From: Natronorubrum sediminis
GTDB taxonomy: Archaea; Halobacteriota; Halobacteria; Halobacteriales; Natrialbaceae
Direction of reading: 5' to 3'
Assembly (NCBI RefSeq): GCF_900108095.1
Contig: NZ_FNWL01000002.1
Location: 292,748 to 356,747 of the forward strand
Length of the DNA stretch: 64,000 bases
Shown: positions 55,170-63,194 of the stretch, piece by piece
Layout of the letters: each line of letters starts with the position of its first letter
How positions within the stretch are numbered: position 1 is the stretch's first letter
Made by a program: the position numbers and the translations under genes
The notes under the pieces: model-generated
The model's input: only the letters and a program-made list of their open reading frames with translations
Databases searched by the model: none
What the model was told of the DNA's origin: nothing

Positions 55170-55636
55170 TGAGCGCCGACCACGAGCAACATCCGTTGTT
55201 CCTTCCGCTGGTGTTTGCTGGCGGGCTCATTTTCGGCTTCGGGCTTGGATTCAGTCACATGGCACAGCCGGAGGTCGTCCTGAACTTCCTCACGTTCGAG
55301 GACTTCGGACTGCTGTTCGTCATGTTCGGTGCGGCTGTCGTAACGGGACTCACGTTCTTCGGCGTGAAGCTCTTCCGGAGTGAGGCTCCGTTGACCAGCA
55401 CCGTTTACGAACGCCGACTAAAGACGCTAGATACGAACGTCGTTCTCGGCGGCGGAATCTTCGGTGTCGGCTGGGGACTCTCCGGAATCTGTCCCGGGGC
55501 AGCCTACGCCAGTCTCGGCGTGGGTAACATCTTCATCCTCTATGGAATCGCGGGCATGTTCGTCGGTGCGTACATTCAAGGCTACTGGCGCTCGACGAGT
55601 GCCAGGACAGACGCATCGACACCCACAGCGGAGTGA
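55169..55636 (+). CDS. YeeE/YedE-family sulfur-compound importer, second half
   Basis: 155 residues, four to five helices. The motif GWGLSGICPGAAYASLG supplies the second conserved cysteine of the family. Start at the ATG overlapping the previous stop. Together with the preceding gene it reconstructs a full YeeE-like channel, a split arrangement known in other prokaryotes. The glutaredoxin gene about 115 bases downstream suggests a sulfur or thiol pathway. Confidence 0.88.
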   Translation: MSADHEQHPLFLPLVFAGGLIFGFGLGFSHMAQPEVVLNFLTFEDFGLLFVMFGAAVVTGLTFFGVKLFRSEAPLTSTVYERRLKTLDTNVVLGGGIFGVGWGLSGICPGAAYASLGVGNIFILYGIAGMFVGAYIQGYWRSTSARTDASTPTAE

Positions 55637-55752
55637 GAGTGGGCGAATTTTCACGCTCGAATCATCGAGAGAGTCTCGAGGCCCGATATCTCGGTGACCA
55701 GTTCGGATGTGATGACGCAAGGTCTATCCCCCTTCGTCGACATATCTCAGAC

Positions 55753-56097
55753 ATGGAGTTCCCACCGAACCAGGGCCTCGATCAGGACGAAGTCGACGAA
55801 CAGGTAGACGACCTCCTCGCCGACAACGACGTCGTCCTCTTCATGAAGGGGACCGAACTCATGCCACAGTGTGGCTACTCGCGCAAAGCGCTCGGGCTCA
55901 TCTCCCAACACCGCGAGGAGTTCGAAACGGTCGATGTCCTCGACTCACTCGACGAGTACCGCGCCGCACTCAACCGACACAGTGGCTGGGAGACGATTCC
56001 CCAGACGTTCGTCGACGGCGAATTCGTTGGTGGATCCGACGTTCTCGAAGAACTCGAGGAGCGCGGAGAGTTGGACGAGACACTCGAAACAGCGTAA
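55753..56097 (+). CDS. Monothiol glutaredoxin (Grx4-like)
   Basis: 114 residues from ATG giving MEFPPNQGLDQDEVDEQVDD. Active site MPQCGYSRKALGLI contains the single cysteine of CGFS-type monothiol glutaredoxins, followed by IPQTFVDGEFVGGSDVLEEL. Such proteins bind or transfer Fe-S clusters rather than reduce disulfides; in haloarchaea the thiol cofactor would be gamma-glutamylcysteine. The in-frame upstream extension is not conserved in character. Confidence 0.9.
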   Translation: MEFPPNQGLDQDEVDEQVDDLLADNDVVLFMKGTELMPQCGYSRKALGLISQHREEFETVDVLDSLDEYRAALNRHSGWETIPQTFVDGEFVGGSDVLEELEERGELDETLETA

Positions 56098-56219
56098 GTA
56101 ACACACGCAATCCGATAGTACATGTATCCGGATTGATTCGAGGCGTATTCAATAGCAGGTCATATAAGTCACGCGCTCGTACTAGGAACTCAGCGACTAT
56201 CGCCGCAGACCATCCACTC

Positions 56220-56801
56220 ATGTCAACAGAGGAATCCAGACACGTATATCGGCTGCATTCAACGCTCGAATTGCCCCTCGAAGACCTACGCGAACACATC
56301 GACGAAGCTACATACCCAGATGGAGTCGCCGACGTGGAGATAACGCGGCGAAATAATACTCTCATTCTCAAAGCTGTCGCCGAGGATGAATCCGTTAGCA
56401 AGTACACGCCAACTGCACAACTCAAAGCGAGTGTCACCGAAAACCGGGTGTACGAAGAGGATCCGGAGGAGCGCCGGAACTCGTTCCGCTGGGACGAGGA
56501 GGAAGAAGAGGAGATCGAATCCGAACTCGTCGAGTTCGCCGCGTTCAAAGGCGACCGCGAGACGGTTCTCCAGAACTCCTTGTTGCAGTACCAGATGTTC
56601 CTCGTGCTCTGTGAAATTGCGGAGGCAGCGGAGAAAGGGACGCTGACCGCGATTTCAGAACACAGCGGCGACCTCGAGGCGACGCGGATCGTCGAAGGCG
56701 AAGCGCGTCCGGCAGACATCGAAGTGGTCGAAGGGCCTCGAGAACACTCCTCTGGCCAAAACGGCGTTAACTGGCGAGACAACAAGTTCATCAGCGACTA
56801 G
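56220..56801 (+). CDS. Conserved haloarchaeal protein (DUF7110-like)
   Basis: 193 residues. N-terminal domain VYRLHSTLELPLEDLREHID and DVEITRRNNTLILKAVAEDE looks like a small ferredoxin-like fold, then an acidic stretch (RWDEEEEEEIESELVEFAAF) and a helical part ETVLQNSLLQYQMFLVLCEI. I associate this with the DUF7110 family by memory. The combination of a beta-alpha-beta fold and a helix rich in Gln/Leu suggests protein-protein contacts, but no function is known. Confidence 0.7.
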   Translation: MSTEESRHVYRLHSTLELPLEDLREHIDEATYPDGVADVEITRRNNTLILKAVAEDESVSKYTPTAQLKASVTENRVYEEDPEERRNSFRWDEEEEEEIESELVEFAAFKGDRETVLQNSLLQYQMFLVLCEIAEAAEKGTLTAISEHSGDLEATRIVEGEARPADIEVVEGPREHSSGQNGVNWRDNKFISD

Positions 56802-56934
56802 CCGAGTGGAGTGGAGTTCGGTAGCGAGTCGAGTGAATTCGAGAAAGAGTGTCCGTTCTCAGCCGATTCGGTTTCGCGACCAGAGATCCTTCACGAGTCG
56901 ATCGTTTTCGTCTCGAGAGCGAGTGCTCCGACCG

Positions 56935-57366
56935 TTACGCCGAGTCGTAGACGGTGAACTCGCGCCAGTGTCGGAAACACCACATTCCGAGCCCAGTACA
57001 GACGAGGCCACACGCGAGCAAGTACACGATCAACTGTGAACTGACGATCTGATCGGGATTCGACAGGCCATAGCGCAGTCCCTCGATGGAAAGGGCTACC
57101 AAGATTCCACTGCCGAGGGCGATTCCCGTCGTCGCAATCAGGACGGTTACCCCGTCGGCGTCGTCTTCGTCGAGTCTCCACAGGATTGTCACGAACGCGA
57201 TAGCTGTGAGGAGCACATAGTACTGCAGTCTATCACTACTGGCCGTCACATCACCGGACAGCAGTGCGACGGCGCCGACCATCGCTGCCGTCAAGAGTAT
57301 CGTGACGCCGGCAATTGCCCCGAACACGCGATTATTGATTCTCTCGAGTGTCCGCTTCCAGTTCAT
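56935..57366 (-). CDS. Four-TM membrane protein of unknown function
   Basis: 143 residues with helices AGVTILLTAAMVGAVALLSG, LQYYVLLTAIAFVTILW, VLIATTGIALGSGILVALSI and LIVYLLACGLVCTGLGMWCF. Basic N-terminus (MNWKRTLERINNRVF) implies cytosolic start. It is divergent from the HerA-like gene, 96 bases apart, so the two may share a regulatory region. Confidence 0.65.
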   Translation of the reverse strand: MNWKRTLERINNRVFGAIAGVTILLTAAMVGAVALLSGDVTASSDRLQYYVLLTAIAFVTILWRLDEDDADGVTVLIATTGIALGSGILVALSIEGLRYGLSNPDQIVSSQLIVYLLACGLVCTGLGMWCFRHWREFTVYDSA

Positions 57367-57462
57367 GTCCCTTCAAGTACACCCATCCGAGAAAAACGTT
57401 GAGGTATCGAACAGCAATATTGACATGAAGTATTTATAGCACGAATTCGAAGGCTCGAGCGA

Positions 57463-58884
57463 ATGCCCGATTCCGTCGAACAACTGGCAGTGTCGACCGA
57501 CGACTTCGCGTTTCCAGCCGAGGAAATCCTCACAGGACGGGGCTTCATCACTGGCAAGTCGGGCAGCGGCAAGTCGAACACGGCGAGCGTCGTCGTCGAA
57601 GAGTTACTCGATCGGAATCTCCCGTTGTTGCTCGTCGATACCGACGGGGAGTACGTCGATTTGCAAGAGACTTACGAGAACCTCATGCACGTCGGCGGCG
57701 CCGATCGCTGTGACCTCCAGATCGACAGCGAGAGCGCAGACAAACTGACGTCGTACGCACTCGAGGAGCACGTTCCGATCGTACTCGACGTTTCGACGTA
57801 CCACGACGAGGAGGAAACGGCGGCAGTTCTCGAGGCGACAGTCGAGGCCCTGTTCATCGCCGAACACGAGTACCGAATTCCGTTCTTACTCTTGCTCGAG
57901 GAAGCCCACGAGTTTATCCCACAACAGGGCGGGACCGGTGGAAGCGATCTGAAGTCCTTGTTGATCCGAGTGGCAAAGCGCGGCCGGAAGCGGGGCCTTG
58001 GCATCTGTGCGCTCTCCCAGCGACCCGCTGCGGTCGACAAGGACTTCATCACTCAGTGCAACTGGTTCGTCTGGCATCGCCTGACCTGGGAGAACGACAC
58101 GACCGTCGTCTCCCGAATTATCGGCACCGAGTCCGCCGAGACGGTACAGACGTTAGACGACGGTGAAGCACTCGTGCAGACTGACTGGGCGGAATCGGTC
58201 GACCGCGTTCAGTTTCGGCTCCGGCGAACCGACGATGTCGGTTCGACGCCGTCACTCGAGGATCTCGATCGAACGCGTCGGACTGACCAACCGAACGATG
58301 TCAACGACCCCGATTCGATGGCGGCCTCCGGTGACTCCGCAGATTCGTCGTCCGGGTCTTCTGGCCAGTCGACGTCGTCCCAATCATCGAGTCAGTCGGC
58401 ATCGTCCAAGTCTTCGAGTCAGTCGGCGTTATCCACCTCGCGTCGAGCAAACAGACCGGGAGCGTCTGCGTCGAAAACGGACGTGAGTGGTGGTTTTGGG
58501 GCCAACACCGTGGAGCGGACCGAAATCCGCTACGACGAATCGGCTACTTCTGCGTCGTCGCTCTCCGTCCCCGATCAAAAACCGTCACTCGAGCGACGAC
58601 TCGACCGGCACAACCCACCGGAGAACACCGCAGAGCCGCTGTGGGAACTCGGTGCGATGGTTGTCTACCTCTACGACTTACTCGTCTGGTATCACCTGTC
58701 TGCTATTTCGATACTCGAGGCCCGGTACGCTCGCTCGATCAGACGGCTCAAAACCGCCCTCGTCAGTCGACACTACGCCAGCCGACCACGTCGATACGAA
58801 CGGTACCTGTATCGGCTGGGTGCACTCCTCACGGTACTCCTCTGTTATGGACTCCTCATCTCGAGTGTGCTCGTATTGGTCTGA
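57463..58884 (+). CDS. HerA/DUF87-family ATPase with C-terminal membrane anchor
   Basis: 473 residues. P-loop GKSGSGKSN (31-39) and Walker B FLLLLEEAHEF (141-151), with RVAKRGRKRGLGICALSQRP including the sensor Gln and arginine-finger region typical of HerA/FtsK ATPases. The N-terminal HAS-barrel is minimal. After about residue 255 a low-complexity Ser/Gln-rich linker (roughly 288-335) leads to an amphipathic/helical part and a final hydrophobic helix (LYRLGALLTVLLCYGLLISS). So it is probably tethered to the membrane, unlike HerA that works with NurA in end resection. No NurA is nearby. Confidence 0.85.
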   Translation: MPDSVEQLAVSTDDFAFPAEEILTGRGFITGKSGSGKSNTASVVVEELLDRNLPLLLVDTDGEYVDLQETYENLMHVGGADRCDLQIDSESADKLTSYALEEHVPIVLDVSTYHDEEETAAVLEATVEALFIAEHEYRIPFLLLLEEAHEFIPQQGGTGGSDLKSLLIRVAKRGRKRGLGICALSQRPAAVDKDFITQCNWFVWHRLTWENDTTVVSRIIGTESAETVQTLDDGEALVQTDWAESVDRVQFRLRRTDDVGSTPSLEDLDRTRRTDQPNDVNDPDSMAASGDSADSSSGSSGQSTSSQSSSQSASSKSSSQSALSTSRRANRPGASASKTDVSGGFGANTVERTEIRYDESATSASSLSVPDQKPSLERRLDRHNPPENTAEPLWELGAMVVYLYDLLVWYHLSAISILEARYARSIRRLKTALVSRHYASRPRRYERYLYRLGALLTVLLCYGLLISSVLVLV

Positions 58885-59052
58885 TCTGGTCTCACTCGAG
58901 CGACGAGATGGTGAAGCGGTTTTCGACGGCGATTACAGAAGGTATTCGAGTATGTGCGACATACGGGTCCGCCCTCCCTCGAGTTGACTCCCTACGAGCC
59001 ACGGACACGTACGGTCGCATGGGAACGTTTTGGAAAAGTAGCTCGCGGTCGA

Positions 59053-59808
59053 TTAGTCGGAAGGTGTTGGAATCGATTGACCGACGGTCGGTCCTCGCTC
59101 GGGTCGATAGACGCTCGTGGCGAGTGTTCGGGCCAAATCAGCGTTGGCGTCGACCACGATGCGGACGGTCTCACCGTCGACCGTATTGATGGTGAGGAAC
59201 GTCTCGTGACGTCGCTCGAGTCGAGGTGGTTCGAGCTGGTCGGAATAGCGAGCGGCGTAGGCCGCGAGTGCCAGCCCCCCTACCGTAACGAGTGCGTATA
59301 GTGGGATGAAGACGCTCGTTACGAAGATGGCGACACCCGCGAGCACGGCCAACGCGAGGATTCCCGCTCCGACCAGGATTGATTCGTACGATCGGTTGAC
59401 GCGTGATCGGCCGCGGACGTGTTGAACGCCTGCTGCGATCGCGATCGTTCCAGCGGCGAGGGCGACCGTCGCCAGTATTTGGCTCACATCGAGTGCAAAC
59501 GCAAGTGCGAGACCGATGCTGGCGGCGCTCAAGACGGCCAACCCACCCCACAGCGGTGTTCGATGCGAGCGTTCGCCATCGCTGCGATAGCGAGTCCTCG
59601 TCCGTCGATTGCTGTGAATCGAACAGATGTACTCGAAGGGAACGGCGATGTACTCGCCCGCGTTCGAGACGCAGAGTATTCGGCGGTCGGTCACGCCAAC
59701 TGCGGCCTCACCGCGTAATGGCGTCTCGAGCACGCTCCCGGACGTGAGATCCTGCACCGATTCGCCGTCGGCCAGATGGGCCGTGAACTGTTTTTCGGCA
59801 GGCCTCAT
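59053..59808 (-). CDS. PH-like domain membrane protein
   Basis: 251 residues from ATG at MRPAEKQFTAHLADGESV (an in-frame ATG 30 bases upstream is also possible). The N-terminal ~85 residues look like a bacterial PH-like domain (VGVTDRRILCVSNAGEYIAV, FEYICSIHS). Two or three pairs of hydrophobic segments follow (LAVLSAASIGLALAFAL, ILATVALAAGTIAIAAGV, ILVGAGILALAVLAGVAIFV, IPLYALVTVGGLALAAYAAR). A C-terminal domain (HETFLTINTVDGETVRIVVD) contains a second PH-like strand pattern. Function unknown. Confidence 0.65.
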   Translation of the reverse strand: MRPAEKQFTAHLADGESVQDLTSGSVLETPLRGEAAVGVTDRRILCVSNAGEYIAVPFEYICSIHSNRRTRTRYRSDGERSHRTPLWGGLAVLSAASIGLALAFALDVSQILATVALAAGTIAIAAGVQHVRGRSRVNRSYESILVGAGILALAVLAGVAIFVTSVFIPLYALVTVGGLALAAYAARYSDQLEPPRLERRHETFLTINTVDGETVRIVVDANADLARTLATSVYRPERGPTVGQSIPTPSD

Positions 59809-59838
59809 TCGCGATAGTGGTAGCCCGAACCAATACAT

Positions 59839-60195
59839 AGTAAGTCGCTGCCTTTTCGCGTCGTCGTTCGAGAATGCACGTCGTGACCACACCGCTGATC
59901 GTTCGATCGAGTAAAAACCATCCGATTGTGGATACGCTGAGGGCCAATCGAGTCGTTGCGTTCGTTTCGTGTCGATTCGGTACCACCCGTTTTGTCTCGA
60001 CGTGACACCGACCCGTTTCGTTCTTGGTCCTGTTTCCGTTCCATGCTGGTGTCCGTCCACATCTCGAGTGCGTGCTCGAGTCGCTACTCGGTCGGACACG
60101 GTGGAGGGTATGCGATACCATCGTGGCAAACTGACTCGTCAATTGACGAAATAGCGAACGACAATATCATATGGACGGACCAGTATGAAAGAGAT
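59839..60195. other. Intergenic region between the PH-like and HMG-CoA synthase genes
   Basis: No gene is recognised in these 357 bases. The open frame of HMG-CoA synthase extends upstream through most of it, but that part is Arg/Ser-rich and lacks homology. A TATA-like ATATCATATG near 60164-60174 sits about 25 bases before the HMG-CoA synthase ATG. ACTTACTATGTAT on the other strand may serve the PH-like gene. Confidence 0.5.
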
Positions 60196-61533
60196 ATGAC
60201 TGCAGTCGGTATCGACGCCGTCGAAATCTGGACCGGGAATCTCAAACTCGACTTACCCGGGACGTTCGCCCCCGAAAAGGACGAAGATCCCGAGAAGTAC
60301 ACCAAAGGGCTCGGCCTCAACGCCAGTTCGTTCCCCGACAGTTACGAAGATATCGTTACGATGGGTGCGAACGCCGCCCACCGACTGATGGAACGCAAAG
60401 GCCTCGATCCCGACGATATCGGCCGAATTGACGTCGCGACCGAGAGCGCGTTCGACAACTCGAAGCCGGTTTCGACGTACGTCGCTGGTTGCCTCGAGCA
60501 GGTGTTCGAGGGCGACTTCCACCACGCGAACAAAGGAGAGCGAAAGTTCGCCTGTATCGCCGGGACGCAGAGTCTCGACGACGCGTACAACTGGATCCGC
60601 GCGGGCCGGAATCGAGGTCGCTCGGCACTGGTCATCGCGACCGATACGGCGCTGTACGCACGCGGTGACGCCGGTGAGGCGACGCAGGGTGCGGGTGCCG
60701 TCGCGATGCTCATCAGCGAGGATCCGGATTTCGTCACGCTCTCGACCGAACAGGGCTACGGCTCTGCGGACGAAACGGACTTCCTCAAGCCGAATCAGCA
60801 GTTTCCCTCCGTCGACGGCAAACGCTCGGTACAGGTCTACCTCGCTCGTATGCGCGAAGCGTTACAGGACTACGAACAGGTTGCAGGCGACGTCCACCCC
60901 GACGATCTCGCGTTTATTCCGTTCCACACGCCGTTCCCCGGCATGGTCCGCAAAGCCGGCTTGCTCGGGTACCGACACATTACGCGCGACACCTCGTTCG
61001 AAGACGATTTGGCCGACGAAATCGGCCGCCAACCCCGTTCCGAGGCGTTCGACACCGACGAGGAGTTTCACGACGCGCTTCGGGAGTACATGGACGCACT
61101 CAAGGACACAGATGCCTACCAGGAGTGGTACGCGGAGACGATCGATCCGACGCTCACGCTCTCTCGAGAGGTCGGCAACTGGTACACCGGCTCCGTCCAC
61201 ATCGCCCGAATCAGCGCACTCAAACACGCACTCGAAGCGGGGCGTGACATGACGGGGAAGCAACTCCTCGTCGGATCCTACGGTAGTGGTGCCCAGGCCG
61301 AAATCCACTCCGAGATCGTCCAGGACGGCTGGGAAGGAGAGATCGAAGCGCTGAACATCGACAACCAACTCGAGGACCGCTACGACCTCTCCTGGGCGGA
61401 CTACGAGGAGGTCCACGACGTCCACAATCACGACATGGACGTCGACGTCGAGGAGTTCACTGCACCCGATTCGGAGTTCGTCTTCGATGGGTGGGGTCGG
61501 ATGGGTGAACGAAAGTATCGTTACGTCGAGTAG
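60196..61533 (+). CDS. hmgB: Hydroxymethylglutaryl-CoA synthase
   Basis: Condenses acetyl-CoA with acetoacetyl-CoA in the mevalonate pathway that supplies isoprenoid lipids and carotenoids. 445 residues; thiolase-fold motifs with Glu83 in VATESAFDNS, catalytic Cys120 in KFACIAGTQSLDDAYNW and His in IPFHTPFPGMVRKAG. ATG at MTAVGIDAVEIWTGNLKLDL matches haloarchaeal HMGS. The C-terminal FVFDGWGRMGERKYR is also typical. Single-gene transcript. Confidence 0.95.
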   Translation: MTAVGIDAVEIWTGNLKLDLPGTFAPEKDEDPEKYTKGLGLNASSFPDSYEDIVTMGANAAHRLMERKGLDPDDIGRIDVATESAFDNSKPVSTYVAGCLEQVFEGDFHHANKGERKFACIAGTQSLDDAYNWIRAGRNRGRSALVIATDTALYARGDAGEATQGAGAVAMLISEDPDFVTLSTEQGYGSADETDFLKPNQQFPSVDGKRSVQVYLARMREALQDYEQVAGDVHPDDLAFIPFHTPFPGMVRKAGLLGYRHITRDTSFEDDLADEIGRQPRSEAFDTDEEFHDALREYMDALKDTDAYQEWYAETIDPTLTLSREVGNWYTGSVHIARISALKHALEAGRDMTGKQLLVGSYGSGAQAEIHSEIVQDGWEGEIEALNIDNQLEDRYDLSWADYEEVHDVHNHDMDVDVEEFTAPDSEFVFDGWGRMGERKYRYVE

Positions 61534-61674
61534 ACTCGATTCGTTCGCCATCGGTTTTGCAACGTCAGTTGTTCCAGTCGAATCGGTTCAATCCCTACCG
61601 ACGCCCTTCTAGACCTGTCGAAAAACGGTGACGTGAGCGCAAGGTATTTCTTCGCCCGGAAAGGTGCGTGAGTC

Positions 61675-62346
61675 ATGGCTCGACAATCGTATCAAGAACA
61701 ACTCACGGAACTCCGAGAGGATATTCTCTACATGAGTGAGATTGTCATGGAGCGTCTTCGGATGGGGCTCGATGCCCTCGAGCAGAAAGACGAAGCACTC
61801 GCTCGAGAAGTGATGGAAGGTGACGGCGAGATCAATCGCATGTATCTGGAGTTAGAACAGCAGTGTATCGACCTGCTGGCGCTTCAACAACCCGTCGCGA
61901 GCGATCTGCGTTTTATCGCCGCTTCCTTCAAGATCATCACCGATCTCGAGCGAATCGCCGATCTCGCGGTCAACCTCGGCGAGTATACGCTCGAGGCACA
62001 GGAGAATCTCTTTCCCGACGTCGACGTCCAGGAGATGGGCGAGTTGACGCTCGAGATGATCGAGAACGCGATGGTTGCTTACGACGTGGAGGATACCGAC
62101 TCCTGTCGCGAACTCGCCGACCGAGACGACGACCTCGATCACTTCGCCGAGCGAGCCAGCGAAATCGTCGTTCGCGACCTGATCGAACGCGAACTCGACT
62201 CCCCTAAAGAGATCGAAGCGCTCTTACAGGACGTCTCACGGCTCCTGTTGACGATTCGGGATCTCGAGCGCGTGGGCGACCACGCCGTCAATATCGCTGC
62301 CCGGACGGTGTACATGGTCGAAAACGACGACGAGCTGATTTACTGA
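61675..62346 (+). CDS. phoU: PhoU-type phosphate regulatory protein
   Basis: 223 residues forming two three-helix PhoU repeats. Each has the metal-binding signature: LRFIAASFKIITDLERIADL (residues ~80-99) and RLLLTIRDLERVGDHAVNIA (~188-207). It normally modulates phosphate uptake; no Pst transporter is nearby. The N-terminus SYQEQLTELREDILYMSEIV is standard. Confidence 0.95.
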   Translation: MARQSYQEQLTELREDILYMSEIVMERLRMGLDALEQKDEALAREVMEGDGEINRMYLELEQQCIDLLALQQPVASDLRFIAASFKIITDLERIADLAVNLGEYTLEAQENLFPDVDVQEMGELTLEMIENAMVAYDVEDTDSCRELADRDDDLDHFAERASEIVVRDLIERELDSPKEIEALLQDVSRLLLTIRDLERVGDHAVNIAARTVYMVENDDELIY

Positions 62347-62423
62347 TTTGCTGATTTGCTAACCCAACTGACGTTCTAATCCGGGCTTGTGCCGAATTCG
62401 CTTCCGTTGAAGACGGGGTGTGT

Positions 62424-63194
62424 TCAAGTGAGTCGATCGCCGAGGTAGCCAGCGGCGATCATAACGACGACCAGCACCGTCGCCAGCGCGCTGATCTCCG
62501 GGCTGAGACCGGTCCCGATCTGGTTGTAGATGTAGATCGGTACGGTCTGTGAGCCAGCGCCCGTCAGGAACTGCGTCGCCGTGAACTCGCCGAACGAGAT
62601 CACGAACGCCAGCAGCATACCGGCAGCGACCGCCGGTGCCAGTAGGGGCAACGTGACGTTACACACCGTCTCGATGTTGTTCGCCCCGAGCGTCCGGGAG
62701 GCGTCCTCGAGTTGCGTATCGAAGGTGAGCAACCGAGAACGGACGATCAAGAAGACGAACGGGAACGTCAGGACGGTGTGCGTCAAGATGATGACGGGGT
62801 AGCCACTGGACATTCCGACCGTGCCGCCGAATCGCAACAGTGCGAGGCCGATGATAACCGGCGAGATCATGATCGGGAGCAACATCACCGTTGCGAGCGT
62901 CTCCTTGTAGGGTATTTCGCTTCTGACGAAGCCAAACGCCGTCGCCGTCCCGATCGCACCAGCCAGTAGCGATGCGGCGACGCCGACGATAACGCTCGAG
63001 ATGATGCTATCGTAGATTCGCGAATTGTAGAGGAGTTCGACGTACCACTCGAGGGTCACGCCGTCGTAGGGAATCGTCGGTTGCTCGCTGACGGTAAACG
63101 AGGTCAACACGACGATGACGACCGGTAACAACAGGAGGACGTAGACGAGTCCGAGCACCGGCAGTAGTCCGAGTCGCTCGAGTCGTTCGTTCAT
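62424..63194 (-). CDS. ABC transporter permease (PotC-like)
   Basis: 256 residues, six helices. The cytosolic EAA loop is DASRTLGANNIETVCNVTLP, followed by LLAPAVAAGMLLAFVISFGE; the motif FGEFTATQFLTG is characteristic of spermidine/putrescine- and iron-type permeases. It pairs with the upstream permease through an ATGA overlap. Likely substrate is a polyamine or another small organic cation/anion; binding protein and ATPase must lie beyond the window. Confidence 0.9.
   Translation of the reverse strand: MNERLERLGLLPVLGLVYVLLLLPVVIVVLTSFTVSEQPTIPYDGVTLEWYVELLYNSRIYDSIISSVIVGVAASLLAGAIGTATAFGFVRSEIPYKETLATVMLLPIMISPVIIGLALLRFGGTVGMSSGYPVIILTHTVLTFPFVFLIVRSRLLTFDTQLEDASRTLGANNIETVCNVTLPLLAPAVAAGMLLAFVISFGEFTATQFLTGAGSQTVPIYIYNQIGTGLSPEISALATVLVVVMIAAGYLGDRLT

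Noticed and set aside
59956-60195. 80-residue N-terminal extension of HMG-CoA synthase
   Set aside because: The family begins at MTAVGIDAVEIW; the upstream frame is Ser/Arg-rich and contains the likely promoter.
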